DNA of 23,795 nucleotides from DATCIH01 sp036507955 (lineage in GTDB: Bacteria > Bacillota > Clostridia > Clostridiales > Clostridiaceae), in contig DATCIH010000020.1 of assembly GCA_036507955.1 (NCBI GenBank), positions 1-23,795 on the forward strand, read 5' to 3'. Below are positions 15,242 to 23,710 of the stretch, piece by piece. The notes below the pieces were generated by a model. That model was given only the letters and a program-made list of their open reading frames with translations, did no database searches and had not been told where the DNA came from. Made by a program: the position numbers and the translations under genes. The stretch's first letter is position 1. Each line of letters begins with the position of its first letter.

Positions 15242-17041
15242 TTATATTTTGTATTTATCAATTTCCTTTTCAAAACTCTCAGATATCTTTTTGAAATTAA
15301 AGATATTGTCTACTAGTTTTTTGATTTCATTAGAATAATTAGATACACTAGCGCTTACCTCTTCTGATGAAGCGGAATTTTCTTCAGCTATTGCTGACAA
15401 CGATTCAACTTTTTCATAAATTGATGCTATGGAATCTGCTTCTTTGTTTAGCTCTTCAATTGTGTTAATCATGGAAGCTGCTACGGTCTGTATTGATTTA
15501 TTTGCTTCAAAATTAGTATCCCTAACCCTTGATAAGCCTTTAGTTTCATTCTCTAGAACTACATATTGTGTACCTATATCGTCAACTAATTTTTTAATTT
15601 CTATTGCGAATTGCTCCAAATTGCTGTTTATTTGTTCAACCGCCTCTTGGGATTGCTCCGCAAGTTTTCGCACCTCATCTGCCACCACTGAAAAGCCTCT
15701 ACCTGCTTCTCCTGCCCTAGCAGCCTCAATTGATGCATTTAAGGCTAACAAATTTGTTTGCTCTGAAATTCCAGAAACAATGGATACTATATTGGTTATA
15801 TCCTTAGCTTTATTTTGAAGCCTAATACCTTCATTTCTAACATTCTCGAATTTTTCCAATGTACTCGCTATATTATTACTGGAGCTATTTACTTCCTCAT
15901 AGCTTTTAGCTATCTTTTTAATTGTGACCTCCAGCTCTTCCTTATTCGTATTTTCAGAGTTAACTATAGTTTTTAGAGTCTTAATATTTTCATTAAGTTG
16001 CATAACTACATCATTTGTATTTTGAGCTTGATCTACGGCTCCATTAGCAACCTGTTCTACAACCCCAGCAATCTCCTCTGATGTATAACTCATAGTAGTA
16101 GAAATCTCATTTAGATTTCCAGCGAATACGTTTAGTTCATCCGTAACACCTTTAAAGCCTATAAAATCTGTAGTTACATTTTTCTTATATTTTTGAATCA
16201 ACTTGTAGAAATCTTGAAAAGCGTCTATAGTTATTATATCTCCATTTTCCACATAATTATTTGATATGATGGACTGTATGGAAGACTTTATAGTTACCAT
16301 AGGATATAAAAGTATGTTAGTTGCTATTGCAGCGACTAAGGAAGATACGAAGCTTCCAATAAGTACCTTTACAATATTGCCTGGCCCAAATAAAGGTATA
16401 TATAAAGCTAAAGATAATAAAAAAACAGGAACTGAAACTTTTATACCAAGGTTTTTTATAAATCCTAAGGATAATAGCTTATTCATACCATAAACTTTTT
16501 TAAAATAAATGTCTTTTTCAAAAGTAATTTCGAGCTTAAGAGAATTTGGAGTTTTCTCTAATTCCTTATAGATAATTTTTTCTTTGAAGTAATCCGCACT
16601 TCCATCTAATAATCCGTACAAATAATCAAACATGCCTCTCTCGGACTTATAGGTGAATATTGCTTTTTTATTTGAAATAGGAATAATATTTACTAACGGA
16701 GGTTTAGAACCTACAAATTTTTGAGTCATGACAACATGTACATCAAAAAGGGATTTTAAAAAAGTATATAAATTCTCATGTTTAAAGAACGCAGGAAAAT
16801 CCTTTGTAAAGGATAAAATGTTATCCTTTCCGATTACATTCCACAGTTCACTTTTAGATAAATGAGTCTCTTTTGCTATATATTCAATAGCTATTTTAAC
16901 CGCGTCATCATTTACATTTTCTAATGGGGTAAATATTTTTCCCTTTCCCCATTTAGCTTCAATCATTGCTGCATCTACTATCTTGTCTGAATAAAGTCTT
17001 CTGCTTGTATTTAGCCAAGTTGCTACAACTGTCCCCTTCAT
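15242..17041 (-). CDS. Methyl-accepting chemotaxis protein with N-terminal H-NOX heme domain
   Basis: The 599-residue protein has a cytoplasmic H-NOX domain (about 1-182), two membrane helices (about 200-218 and 222-247) joined by only a few outside residues, and an MCP signalling domain with hairpin tip at about 427-463 (EQTNLLALNASIEAARAGEA). Heme-binding residues are all present: proximal His102 (DVHVV), Pro115, and Tyr131/Ser133/Arg135 of the YxSxR motif. The distal pocket has Trp9, Asn74 and Tyr140, the residues that hold O2 in the Caldanaerobacter (Thermoanaerobacter) H-NOX, with no gaps in numbering. So it likely senses O2 and/or NO and signals through CheA/CheW. No clear HAMP domain is visible. 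GGAGGGGG precedes the ATG. It is divergent from the SpoIID-like gene. Confidence 0.92.
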   Translation of the reverse strand: MKGTVVATWLNTSRRLYSDKIVDAAMIEAKWGKGKIFTPLENVNDDAVKIAIEYIAKETHLSKSELWNVIGKDNILSFTKDFPAFFKHENLYTFLKSLFDVHVVMTQKFVGSKPPLVNIIPISNKKAIFTYKSERGMFDYLYGLLDGSADYFKEKIIYKELEKTPNSLKLEITFEKDIYFKKVYGMNKLLSLGFIKNLGIKVSVPVFLLSLALYIPLFGPGNIVKVLIGSFVSSLVAAIATNILLYPMVTIKSSIQSIISNNYVENGDIITIDAFQDFYKLIQKYKKNVTTDFIGFKGVTDELNVFAGNLNEISTTMSYTSEEIAGVVEQVANGAVDQAQNTNDVVMQLNENIKTLKTIVNSENTNKEELEVTIKKIAKSYEEVNSSSNNIASTLEKFENVRNEGIRLQNKAKDITNIVSIVSGISEQTNLLALNASIEAARAGEAGRGFSVVADEVRKLAEQSQEAVEQINSNLEQFAIEIKKLVDDIGTQYVVLENETKGLSRVRDTNFEANKSIQTVAASMINTIEELNKEADSIASIYEKVESLSAIAEENSASSEEVSASVSNYSNEIKKLVDNIFNFKKISESFEKEIDKYKI

Positions 17042-17076
17042 GTTTATTCCCCCTCCAAATTTATATAACTTTCTAC

Positions 17077-17085
17077 ATTATAGCA
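17077..17085 (-). promoter_or_regulatory. Extended -10 promoter of the chemoreceptor gene
   Basis: On the - strand TGC-TATAAT (17085-17077) is an extended -10 with a perfect hexamer, about 35 nt before the ATG. No good -35 is present. I see no sigma-D (motility) promoter pattern here. Confidence 0.5.
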
Positions 17086-17101
17086 TAAAAATTTAAATAA
17101 A

Positions 17102-17131
17102 TTGTAACTTCTATTGTTTTTATGTTAAGAT
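17102..17131 (+). promoter_or_regulatory. Candidate promoter of the SpoIID-like gene
   Basis: TTGTAA (17102-17107) and TAAGAT (17126-17131) are 18 bp apart, 46 nt before the TTG start. This is a moderate sigma-A match; sporulation sigma sites were not evident. Confidence 0.35.
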
Positions 17132-17177
17132 TAAATCATGAATTTATTGAAAATTTTAATGAAGATAAGGTGATATT

Positions 17178-18965
17178 TTGAATAAAAAACTTATAGTTGC
17201 TATAATATTTATAATCATAATTGTATCAGTAGTTTTTTTTCCCAGAAGTGTAAGCAATGCTGTAGTAATAAAAAATGGGAAAACCACATTGATGTATATC
17301 GATGGTAATAAGAAAAGTTTTAAGCTTAAGTTGACTCTTCCTGAAAATTCTGTTATAGGCTTTAACTATAATCTATTATTTACATATAATTTGAAAAAGC
17401 AAATTCCAATGATTGATAGATTTATGAAGAAGACACCTTATGGCTATGATTTAGAGTCTTTAGGCAATATTCCCGCATCTAAAACTATTAAATATTATAA
17501 AATAGATAAAAATAATAAGATAAGCAAAGGTAATAGTTCAGATCTTATAATTGGAATAAATAATCTTCAAAGCTACAAGGACAGCTCTGGCAACTTAGAT
17601 ACCCTTTTAATATCGCCCTTAAGCTACGATAAAATGAGAGTTGGAATTACAACTACAAATAATGCATCCTTTTATCATCAAAGTATAAGAATTAAATGCA
17701 CTACTGCCACAAGGCTTTATAGCATTATTGACAAATTAGATATCAATTTACCAAAGGATACAGACATAACTTTTGAACTAGGAAATAATAAAACAAAAGT
17801 TAGTTTTAATGGTAGTAGTAAATATTATACAAATCGATTATATCTTAAAGGTGACAAACTTTTAGTGGAAAGCATAGCACGAGGGGTTCCTGCCTTTATT
17901 CCTTCCTATGATGGGATACTTGAAATTACCTGCACCGACAGCGGACTTCAACTTATAAATGAACTCCCTTTAGAAGATTATCTATATAAAGTGGTTCCTT
18001 CTGAGATGCTTTCAAATTCAGGTGCTGAAGCACTTAAATGCCAGGCTATCGCGGCTAGGACTTATGCATTATTCGACATGCTTTCAAATAGATATTCTGA
18101 CTACGGTTTTTATGTTGATGACAGTACTCGAAGCCAGGTTTATAACAATATTGAAGCAAAGTACTCCACCACAGAAGCTGTCAATTCTACAAAATCTCTG
18201 GTTATAACTTATAAGGATGCCCCTATCGATGCAAAATATTATTCAACCTCAAGTGGCATGGGTTCTCCTTATAAAGATGCATTTTTTTATCCTGACGGTA
18301 CATCGGATAGTAGACCTTACCTAATAGGTAATAGTTCCCTTATTCCTTCTTCGTTAACCCTCCCAAAAACTGAAGCACAGTGGCTTGATTTTTATAAATC
18401 TACTAGTATTAATGCTATAGATAAGCCTTCTCCCTATTTTAGATGGACAATAGATTTTAGTGAAGCCGCTCTTACTAAGAGCTTAAATAAATCTCTAAAG
18501 GAGCTTTATTTAGCTTCAAGTAAATATATGAAGATAACAAAGGATGGCAAAAAATTAATAACCTTTCCTGATAACTTGAAAACTCTTCAGGACATAAAGG
18601 TTATTAAGCGAGGTAAATATGGAAACGCTATAGAGGTTTCTTTTGTATTTAGTAATGCCTCTATTAATGTTAGTGAAGACTATAATATTAGAACGGTTAT
18701 AAGAAGTGATAAAGCATATACTGAAGATAGCACTATAGCTATTAAATCCTATGGTGGTAAGTCTTTTTCTAATAATGGGTTTTTACCATCTTCCTTCATT
18801 TCCTTTGAGAAAAATAGTAATGGATATAAAGTATATGGTGGAGGATCAGGTCATGGCGTAGGATTAAGTCAGTATGGCGCTATCTCCTTATCAGCTCTAG
18901 GCCTTAAATATGAAGATATATTAAAAACCTATTTTAAGGATGTAACCATAAAAAAGCTTCAATAG
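17178..18965 (+). CDS. SpoIID/LytB-domain protein (peptidoglycan lytic enzyme type)
   Basis: The 595-residue protein starts at TTG 17178 with AAGGTGAT upstream. An N-terminal membrane anchor (4-20) leads to about 235 residues of extracellular sequence without recognised domain, then the SpoIID domain (about 240-595). Conserved blocks are LPLEDYLYKVVPSEM with the likely catalytic Glu276, QAIAARTYAL (289-298), DDSTRSQVY (314-322), YYSTSSG, and the C-terminal GSGHGVGLSQYGA. SpoIID is a lytic transglycosylase that acts on denuded glycan strands during engulfment in sporulation; LytB-type relatives modify amidase activity in growing cells. At 595 residues it is much longer than SpoIID itself (about 340), so I do not call it spoIID. 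It ends one base before the stop of the convergent gene. Confidence 0.88.
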   Translation: MNKKLIVAIIFIIIIVSVVFFPRSVSNAVVIKNGKTTLMYIDGNKKSFKLKLTLPENSVIGFNYNLLFTYNLKKQIPMIDRFMKKTPYGYDLESLGNIPASKTIKYYKIDKNNKISKGNSSDLIIGINNLQSYKDSSGNLDTLLISPLSYDKMRVGITTTNNASFYHQSIRIKCTTATRLYSIIDKLDINLPKDTDITFELGNNKTKVSFNGSSKYYTNRLYLKGDKLLVESIARGVPAFIPSYDGILEITCTDSGLQLINELPLEDYLYKVVPSEMLSNSGAEALKCQAIAARTYALFDMLSNRYSDYGFYVDDSTRSQVYNNIEAKYSTTEAVNSTKSLVITYKDAPIDAKYYSTSSGMGSPYKDAFFYPDGTSDSRPYLIGNSSLIPSSLTLPKTEAQWLDFYKSTSINAIDKPSPYFRWTIDFSEAALTKSLNKSLKELYLASSKYMKITKDGKKLITFPDNLKTLQDIKVIKRGKYGNAIEVSFVFSNASINVSEDYNIRTVIRSDKAYTEDSTIAIKSYGGKSFSNNGFLPSSFISFEKNSNGYKVYGGGSGHGVGLSQYGAISLSALGLKYEDILKTYFKDVTIKKLQ

Positions 18966-19991
18966 TTATAAATTGTCAGGGTTATTTTTAATCAAATCAA
19001 GTAAGAACATGAATAAGGGTATGCCAATAATTAATCCCCAAACCCCCATAAAGTTCTCAGATATTAGTAGAGTCATAAACACATAAAATACAGGTAAATC
19101 TGTTTTTGATGACATAAGCTTTGGGTTTAACACATAAGCCTCTAAGGTATGAAGAAGGCAAATCATAATTAAAACATAAATTATTTCCTTAAAGCCTCCC
19201 ATAGAATATGCTACAAAACTAAGGGGTATTAAAGATATAAATACACCAGCAACAGGTATGAGACTAAATAAAAATATCAAAACAGCTAGTAAAAGCAATT
19301 GATTAAAGCCCATAATCCATAAAGCAATAACGGATAATATGCTATTTATAAAGGCTATCAATATTTGTGCTTGAATAACCTTACCAAAAGAATTTGAGAA
19401 GTTATTCCCAAAATAAACTAAGTACTTGTAAACTCCACCTATTTTTGTAGTTTTAAACCTTCTAGTAAATTCGAAAACTTTTTTCTTCTCCATCATAAAA
19501 AACAAACTTAGAACTAATGCTATAAGAACATTATAAGTGCCCATACCCAGTGACGTAAAAAACTTAACTGCATATTTTGCAGCGCTTCCAGTATAGGTAG
19601 TTAAATCAAAGCTTTTTAATTTAGTAATTGGAGTTACGTACTTTAAATAAAAGTTAATTAGTTCATTACTATTACTACCAAACTTAATATCATAAATTAA
19701 ATCTGTAATCTGACTCATAAGTACTGGTATGTAGGTGATAAAGCCAAAGATAACTCCTGCTACCAATGTAGAGTATATAACGATGGTCAAAAACATTTGG
19801 TTTACTTTTATTCTTTTAGATAATAGCTTAGTTATAAAATCCTGCAGAGTATAAATTAAAAAAGTGAATACAAAGGTAAACAATAATAAATTTAACAAAT
19901 TTCTAAGAAGGAATAAAATTAATCCAAAAATTGAAAGCACCAATACCTTTTTTACAATATCTTTTTTAAAAATTTCATTGATAAACTCCAT
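18966..19991 (-). CDS. AI-2E/PerM-family membrane protein
   Basis: The 341-residue protein has about eight membrane helices and the family pattern: two N-terminal helix pairs, a polar domain (about 90-140), then SFGKVIQAQILIAFINSILS, FLFSLIPVAGVFISLIPLS and LEAYVLNPKLMSSKTDLP near the C-terminus. Named after E. coli TqsA, the family exports varied solutes, and some members are ion antiporters; the substrate here is unknown. I prefer ATG 19991 (AAAGGGG 7 nt before) to the adjacent TTG at 19994. It has its own promoter at 20036-20064. Its TAA abuts the SpoIID-like gene's TAG with no gap and no terminator. Confidence 0.87.
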   Translation of the reverse strand: MEFINEIFKKDIVKKVLVLSIFGLILFLLRNLLNLLLFTFVFTFLIYTLQDFITKLLSKRIKVNQMFLTIVIYSTLVAGVIFGFITYIPVLMSQITDLIYDIKFGSNSNELINFYLKYVTPITKLKSFDLTTYTGSAAKYAVKFFTSLGMGTYNVLIALVLSLFFMMEKKKVFEFTRRFKTTKIGGVYKYLVYFGNNFSNSFGKVIQAQILIAFINSILSVIALWIMGFNQLLLLAVLIFLFSLIPVAGVFISLIPLSFVAYSMGGFKEIIYVLIMICLLHTLEAYVLNPKLMSSKTDLPVFYVFMTLLISENFMGVWGLIIGIPLFMFLLDLIKNNPDNL

Positions 19992-20035
19992 CAAATAACC
20001 CCTTTGTATATATTTTTATCAATTCCCCTACTTCA

Positions 20036-20064
20036 ATAATATCAAATGTTAAGCTTAATATCAA
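20036..20064 (-). promoter_or_regulatory. Sigma-A-type promoter of the AI-2E-family gene
   Basis: On the - strand TTGATA (20059-20064) and TATTAT (20036-20041) are 17 bp apart, about 45 nt before the start codon. Confidence 0.6.
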
Positions 20065-20130
20065 ATAATAATGGAAAAGCTGGAATAAATATTATTTACT
20101 AACAACGAAGTAGGACATCTCTCTCGTATA

Positions 20131-20164
20131 AAAAAAGGAAGCAATATATATTGCTTCCTTTTTT
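20131..20164 (-). terminator. Rho-independent terminator of the arc operon
   Basis: A perfect 14-bp stem (AAAAAAGGAAGCAA / TTGCTTCCTTTTTT) closes a 6-nt loop, with A and T runs giving U-tracts both ways. It lies 40 nt after the arcB stop. Confidence 0.9.
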
Positions 20165-20204
20165 TATATGTATAATATTTGAATCAATAACATTATTTAT
20201 ATTA

Positions 20205-21200
20205 TTACCCTAAAGTGGCAACCATAATCGCTTTAATTGTATGCATCCTATTTTCAGCTTCATCAAATACTATGGAATGTTCACCTTCAAATACTTCATC
20301 TGACACTTCCATAGCCTCAAGACCAAATTTTTCATTTATTTCTCTTCCCATAGCTGTCTTTAAATCGTGGAAGGCAGGAAGACAATGCATAAACTTAACA
20401 TTTCTATTTCCTGTAGCTTTAAGCATATCCATGTTCACTTGATAAGGCTTAAGTAGCTTTATTCTTTCTTCCCATACCTCTTTAGCTTCACCCATGGATA
20501 CCCATACATCCGTATATATAATGTCTGCATCCTTAACTCCAATATTTATATCTTCTGTTATAAGTATTGAGCCTCCCGTAATTTTACATATATCTGTGCA
20601 GGTTTCGACAAGCTTCTTCACAGGAAATAAACTCTTTGGAGTTACTATTCTAAAATCCATCCCCATTTTACTAGCACCTATCATCAAAGCATTTGCCATA
20701 TTATTTCGTCCATCACCGGAATATACAAAAACAATTTCATTTAAAGGCTTATTAAAATGTTCCATTATAGTTAGGAAATCTGCAAGTACCTGGGTTGGAT
20801 GATCTTCATTTGTTAGCCCATTCCAAACCGGAACTCCTGAATATTTAGCTAAATCTTCTACTATTGATTGACCATACCCTCTGTACTCTATAGCATCATA
20901 CATTCTTCCGAGTACCCTTGCAGTATCAGGGATAGATTCCTTTTTACCCATCTGACTTCCACTAGGGCCTAAATAAGTAACATGAGCTCCTTGATCGTAA
21001 GATGCTACCTCGAAGGCACATCTTGTTCTTGTAGAATCTTTTTCAAATATTAATGCTATATTTTTACCTTTAAGCCTTTGCATCTCATTTCCTACATATT
21101 TTGCTTTTTTAAGATCGCTTGCAAGTTCTAGTAAAAACCCAATCTCCTTAGGAGAAAAATCAAGTAAGGTTAAAAAGCTTCTATTTCTCAAATTAAACAT
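20205..21200 (-). CDS. arcB: Ornithine carbamoyltransferase, catabolic
   Basis: The 331-residue enzyme has the carbamoyl-phosphate site STRTR (56-60), HPTQ (134-137), the ornithine loop with SMGE (235-238), and HCLPAFHD (272-279) with the conserved Cys. In the arginine deiminase pathway it runs in the phosphorolytic direction, citrulline + phosphate to ornithine + carbamoyl phosphate, in the cytosol. The catabolic role is inferred from its place as last gene of arcC-arcA-arcB; the same fold serves biosynthesis as argF. AAGGAG lies a few bases before the ATG, and the arcA stop is 27 nt upstream. Confidence 0.96.
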   Translation of the reverse strand: MFNLRNRSFLTLLDFSPKEIGFLLELASDLKKAKYVGNEMQRLKGKNIALIFEKDSTRTRCAFEVASYDQGAHVTYLGPSGSQMGKKESIPDTARVLGRMYDAIEYRGYGQSIVEDLAKYSGVPVWNGLTNEDHPTQVLADFLTIMEHFNKPLNEIVFVYSGDGRNNMANALMIGASKMGMDFRIVTPKSLFPVKKLVETCTDICKITGGSILITEDINIGVKDADIIYTDVWVSMGEAKEVWEERIKLLKPYQVNMDMLKATGNRNVKFMHCLPAFHDLKTAMGREINEKFGLEAMEVSDEVFEGEHSIVFDEAENRMHTIKAIMVATLG

Positions 21201-21227
21201 GACACCACTCCTTATAAATTATTTATT

Positions 21228-22445
21228 TTATAGCTCTCTATAAAGGGGCATAGACATACACCTAGGACCACCTCTACCACGGGATAGCTCACTTGATGGA
21301 ATCGCTATCACCTCCACGTTGTTTTTTGAAAGTATTTCATTTGTAACATAATTTCTTTCATAAGTTATGACCTTCCCAGGAGCAATTGCTAAAGAATTAG
21401 ATCCATCATTCCATTGTTCTCTTGCTGAAATAATTCTGTCTCCACCACCGCAATTAATAAGTTTTATATCCCTTTTTAAGTATTTTACCAATATTCCTTG
21501 CAGACTGTCTACCTCTTCTTTCATTATGATGTCATTATTTTTTTTATCAAAGGTTATAGCAATTACTTTTAGCTCTTTTTCTATGGAATTATGAATAGTA
21601 AATTTATCGTAATCTATCATTGTAAAAACTGTATCTAGATGCATATATGCTCTTCTCTTTGGAATCTGGAATAAAAGTATTGTATTAAATTCATCTTTCC
21701 CAAGAAAAATATTTTTAGATATTCTTTTAATAGCTTCCTCACTGGTTCTTTGGCTATGGCCAATTGCAATAACCTCCTTAGACAGTATTAGTTCATCTCC
21801 ACCCTCTAGGCTTGAATGTTCATTTCTGTTATACCAATGAGGTATTGGATTTACTATAAATTCAGGGTGATATTTAAATATATATTTAGAAAATATAGTT
21901 TCTCTTTTTCTAGTTCTAGTATTCATTGAATTTAGAGAAATACCACAGCCAATAGCAGCAAAGGGGTCTCTCGTAAAATAAAGATTTGGCATTGGATCCA
22001 TTAAAAAAGGATCTTCCTCAAGTTCCTCTTTCATCCCAATATCCTTTTTTCTTATTCCAGACATGAGAATATCTATCATAGCCTTTTCGTTAAACGTCTT
22101 AAGATATTTTATTAATTCATCTGTAAGCTCACTATTTGAATTATCTGAAGCAGTTAGTCCTTCCTTTAAAATATCTTTTAGGAATATGTCTTTAACTCCA
22201 GCTTCCTTTATAGCTTCAGCCACAAGTTCTTCTAAATATAGTACCTTTGCTCCATTATTTTCTAATATCTTAGCAAAATTATCATGTTCAATCCTGGCAA
22301 CCTTTAGATATGGGATATCATCAAAAAGAAGTCTTCCTAAGTATTCTGGAATTAAATTTTCAATTTCATTCCCAGGTCTATGAAGTAAAACCGTCTTTAA
22401 GTTTTCTATCTCTGAATAAACATTTATTTTGCCTATTTTATTCAT
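21228..22445 (-). CDS. arcA: Arginine deiminase
   Basis: The 405-residue protein shows the guanidino-modifying enzyme blocks: KTVLLHRPGNEIENL near the N-terminus, MPNLYFTRDPFAAIG, SSLEGGDELILS, HLDTVFTMID with catalytic His and Asp, and near the C-terminus RGRGGPRCMSMPLYREL with the nucleophile Cys396. It hydrolyses arginine to citrulline and ammonia in the cytosol, the first step of the pathway. I chose ATG 22445 because GGAG lies about 9 nt before it and it leaves a 22-nt gap after arcC; an in-frame start at 22481 would overlap arcC and has no ribosome site. Confidence 0.96.
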   Translation of the reverse strand: MNKIGKINVYSEIENLKTVLLHRPGNEIENLIPEYLGRLLFDDIPYLKVARIEHDNFAKILENNGAKVLYLEELVAEAIKEAGVKDIFLKDILKEGLTASDNSNSELTDELIKYLKTFNEKAMIDILMSGIRKKDIGMKEELEEDPFLMDPMPNLYFTRDPFAAIGCGISLNSMNTRTRKRETIFSKYIFKYHPEFIVNPIPHWYNRNEHSSLEGGDELILSKEVIAIGHSQRTSEEAIKRISKNIFLGKDEFNTILLFQIPKRRAYMHLDTVFTMIDYDKFTIHNSIEKELKVIAITFDKKNNDIIMKEEVDSLQGILVKYLKRDIKLINCGGGDRIISAREQWNDGSNSLAIAPGKVITYERNYVTNEILSKNNVEVIAIPSSELSRGRGGPRCMSMPLYREL

Positions 22446-22467
22446 ATCATTAGCTCCAATTCTTTTA

Positions 22468-23415
22468 TTATTTGAAAACAATTTTAGTTCCCGAATTACC
22501 TATCAAAGCTTCCTTTGCTTTTGATAAGGAGGTAATAATAGAAACTCTATTCAACCCACCACTTACAAATTCTTTGCAAGCTAAAATTTTAGGAAGCATA
22601 CTGCCTGGTGCAAAATGACCTTCCTCAATGTATCTATTCAGTTCCTCTACATTTACGCAATCAAGTTTTCTTTCATTTGGCTTATTAAAATTGATGCTTA
22701 TTTTATCTACCCCAGTTAAAATAAGAAGCATGTCTGCCTCTAAGACCTCCGCCAACTTTTCTGCAGCCAAATCCTTATCTATTACGGCAGGAATACCCTT
22801 TATCATTCCATTTTCAAGTATTACTGGGATACCGCCACCACCACAGGATATAACTACGTTTCCAGTGGCGACCAAACTTTTTATAAGGCCCTTTTCCACA
22901 ATGTCTAAGGGTTTTGGAGATGGAACAACTCTTCTATAACCTCTTCCTGAATCCTCTTTCATTGTATAACCCTTTTCCTTAATAAGTACCTCTGCTTCTT
23001 CCTTACTATAAAAGACACCTATCGGCTTTAAAGGATTTTTAAATGCTTCATCTTCTTTATCAACTATTATTTGTGTTACTATAGTTCCAACAGATTTATC
23101 GATTTTTCTATTTTTTAATTCTTCTGATATTGCATTTTGAAGATAATAGCCTATATAACCCTGTGAAAAAGCTCCCACCACATCAAATGGAAATAGGATA
23201 TTTGCTCTATCCATCTTATGAGCAATTTCAATTGAATTCAATATTTGACCTATCTGAGGACCATTTCCATGAACTATAGAAATAGTATGACCAGCTTCTA
23301 TCAAATCCACTATTATTTTAGCGCTTTCCTTACTTTTTTTTAACTGAGCTTCAGAACTCATGTCCTTAGAATCTGATAGAAGTGCATTCCCTCCTAAGGC
23401 TAATACTATTTTCAT
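22468..23415 (-). CDS. arcC: Carbamate kinase
   Basis: The 315-residue protein has the amino-acid kinase fold motifs: ALGGNALL (6-13), VHGNGPQIGQI (48-58), VISCGGGGIPVI, the KDLAAEKLAEVLEADMLLIL nucleotide-binding part and FAPGSMLPKI. It transfers phosphate from carbamoyl phosphate to ADP, giving the ATP yield of arginine fermentation. It is the first gene of the operon; GGAGGG lies 7 nt before the ATG. No arcD antiporter gene lies before it or after arcB in this window. Confidence 0.95.
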   Translation of the reverse strand: MKIVLALGGNALLSDSKDMSSEAQLKKSKESAKIIVDLIEAGHTISIVHGNGPQIGQILNSIEIAHKMDRANILFPFDVVGAFSQGYIGYYLQNAISEELKNRKIDKSVGTIVTQIIVDKEDEAFKNPLKPIGVFYSKEEAEVLIKEKGYTMKEDSGRGYRRVVPSPKPLDIVEKGLIKSLVATGNVVISCGGGGIPVILENGMIKGIPAVIDKDLAAEKLAEVLEADMLLILTGVDKISINFNKPNERKLDCVNVEELNRYIEEGHFAPGSMLPKILACKEFVSGGLNRVSIITSLSKAKEALIGNSGTKIVFK

Positions 23416-23461
23416 CTCTTCCCTCCAGAATATTCATAACAAATTTTAAATTAGCATTATA

Positions 23462-23491
23462 ATATTACTATTGCCAATGAGCCATTGTCAA
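23462..23491 (-). promoter_or_regulatory. arcC: Promoter of the arcCAB operon
   Basis: On the - strand a perfect TTGACA -35 (23486-23491) and TAATAT -10 (23462-23467) are 18 bp apart, about 46 nt before arcC. Confidence 0.6.
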
Positions 23492-23542
23492 CACTTTACA
23501 CTTTCCTATGACATGGTATAAAAATTCCTATATACAGTGTAT

Positions 23543-23562
23543 GCATAAACTTATTATTATGC
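23543..23562. promoter_or_regulatory. Inverted repeat upstream of the arc promoter
   Basis: GCATAA and TTATGC form a perfect 6-bp inverted repeat spaced by 8 bp, centred about 60 bp upstream of the -35 box. The size suits a dimeric regulator such as an ArgR-, or Crp/Fnr-family activator, but it does not match their classical consensus. The rest of 23416-23700 is A+T-rich spacer without a gene I can support. Confidence 0.3.
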
Positions 23563-23710
23563 TTTCATAACATTTTAGCGGTTTCTTAATAAAATACATT
23601 ACATATCAATTTTTATATTGCATATATAAATAAAAAATATACATTATTATTATAAAAAATATTTTTTCTGTATCTTTATAAGAAATACTTTCTAATATGA
23701 ACAGGGACAT

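Noticed and set aside
22446..22481. Arginine deiminase start at 22481
   Set aside because: It overlaps arcC and lacks a ribosome site, while GGAG is well placed for ATG 22445 where family similarity begins.
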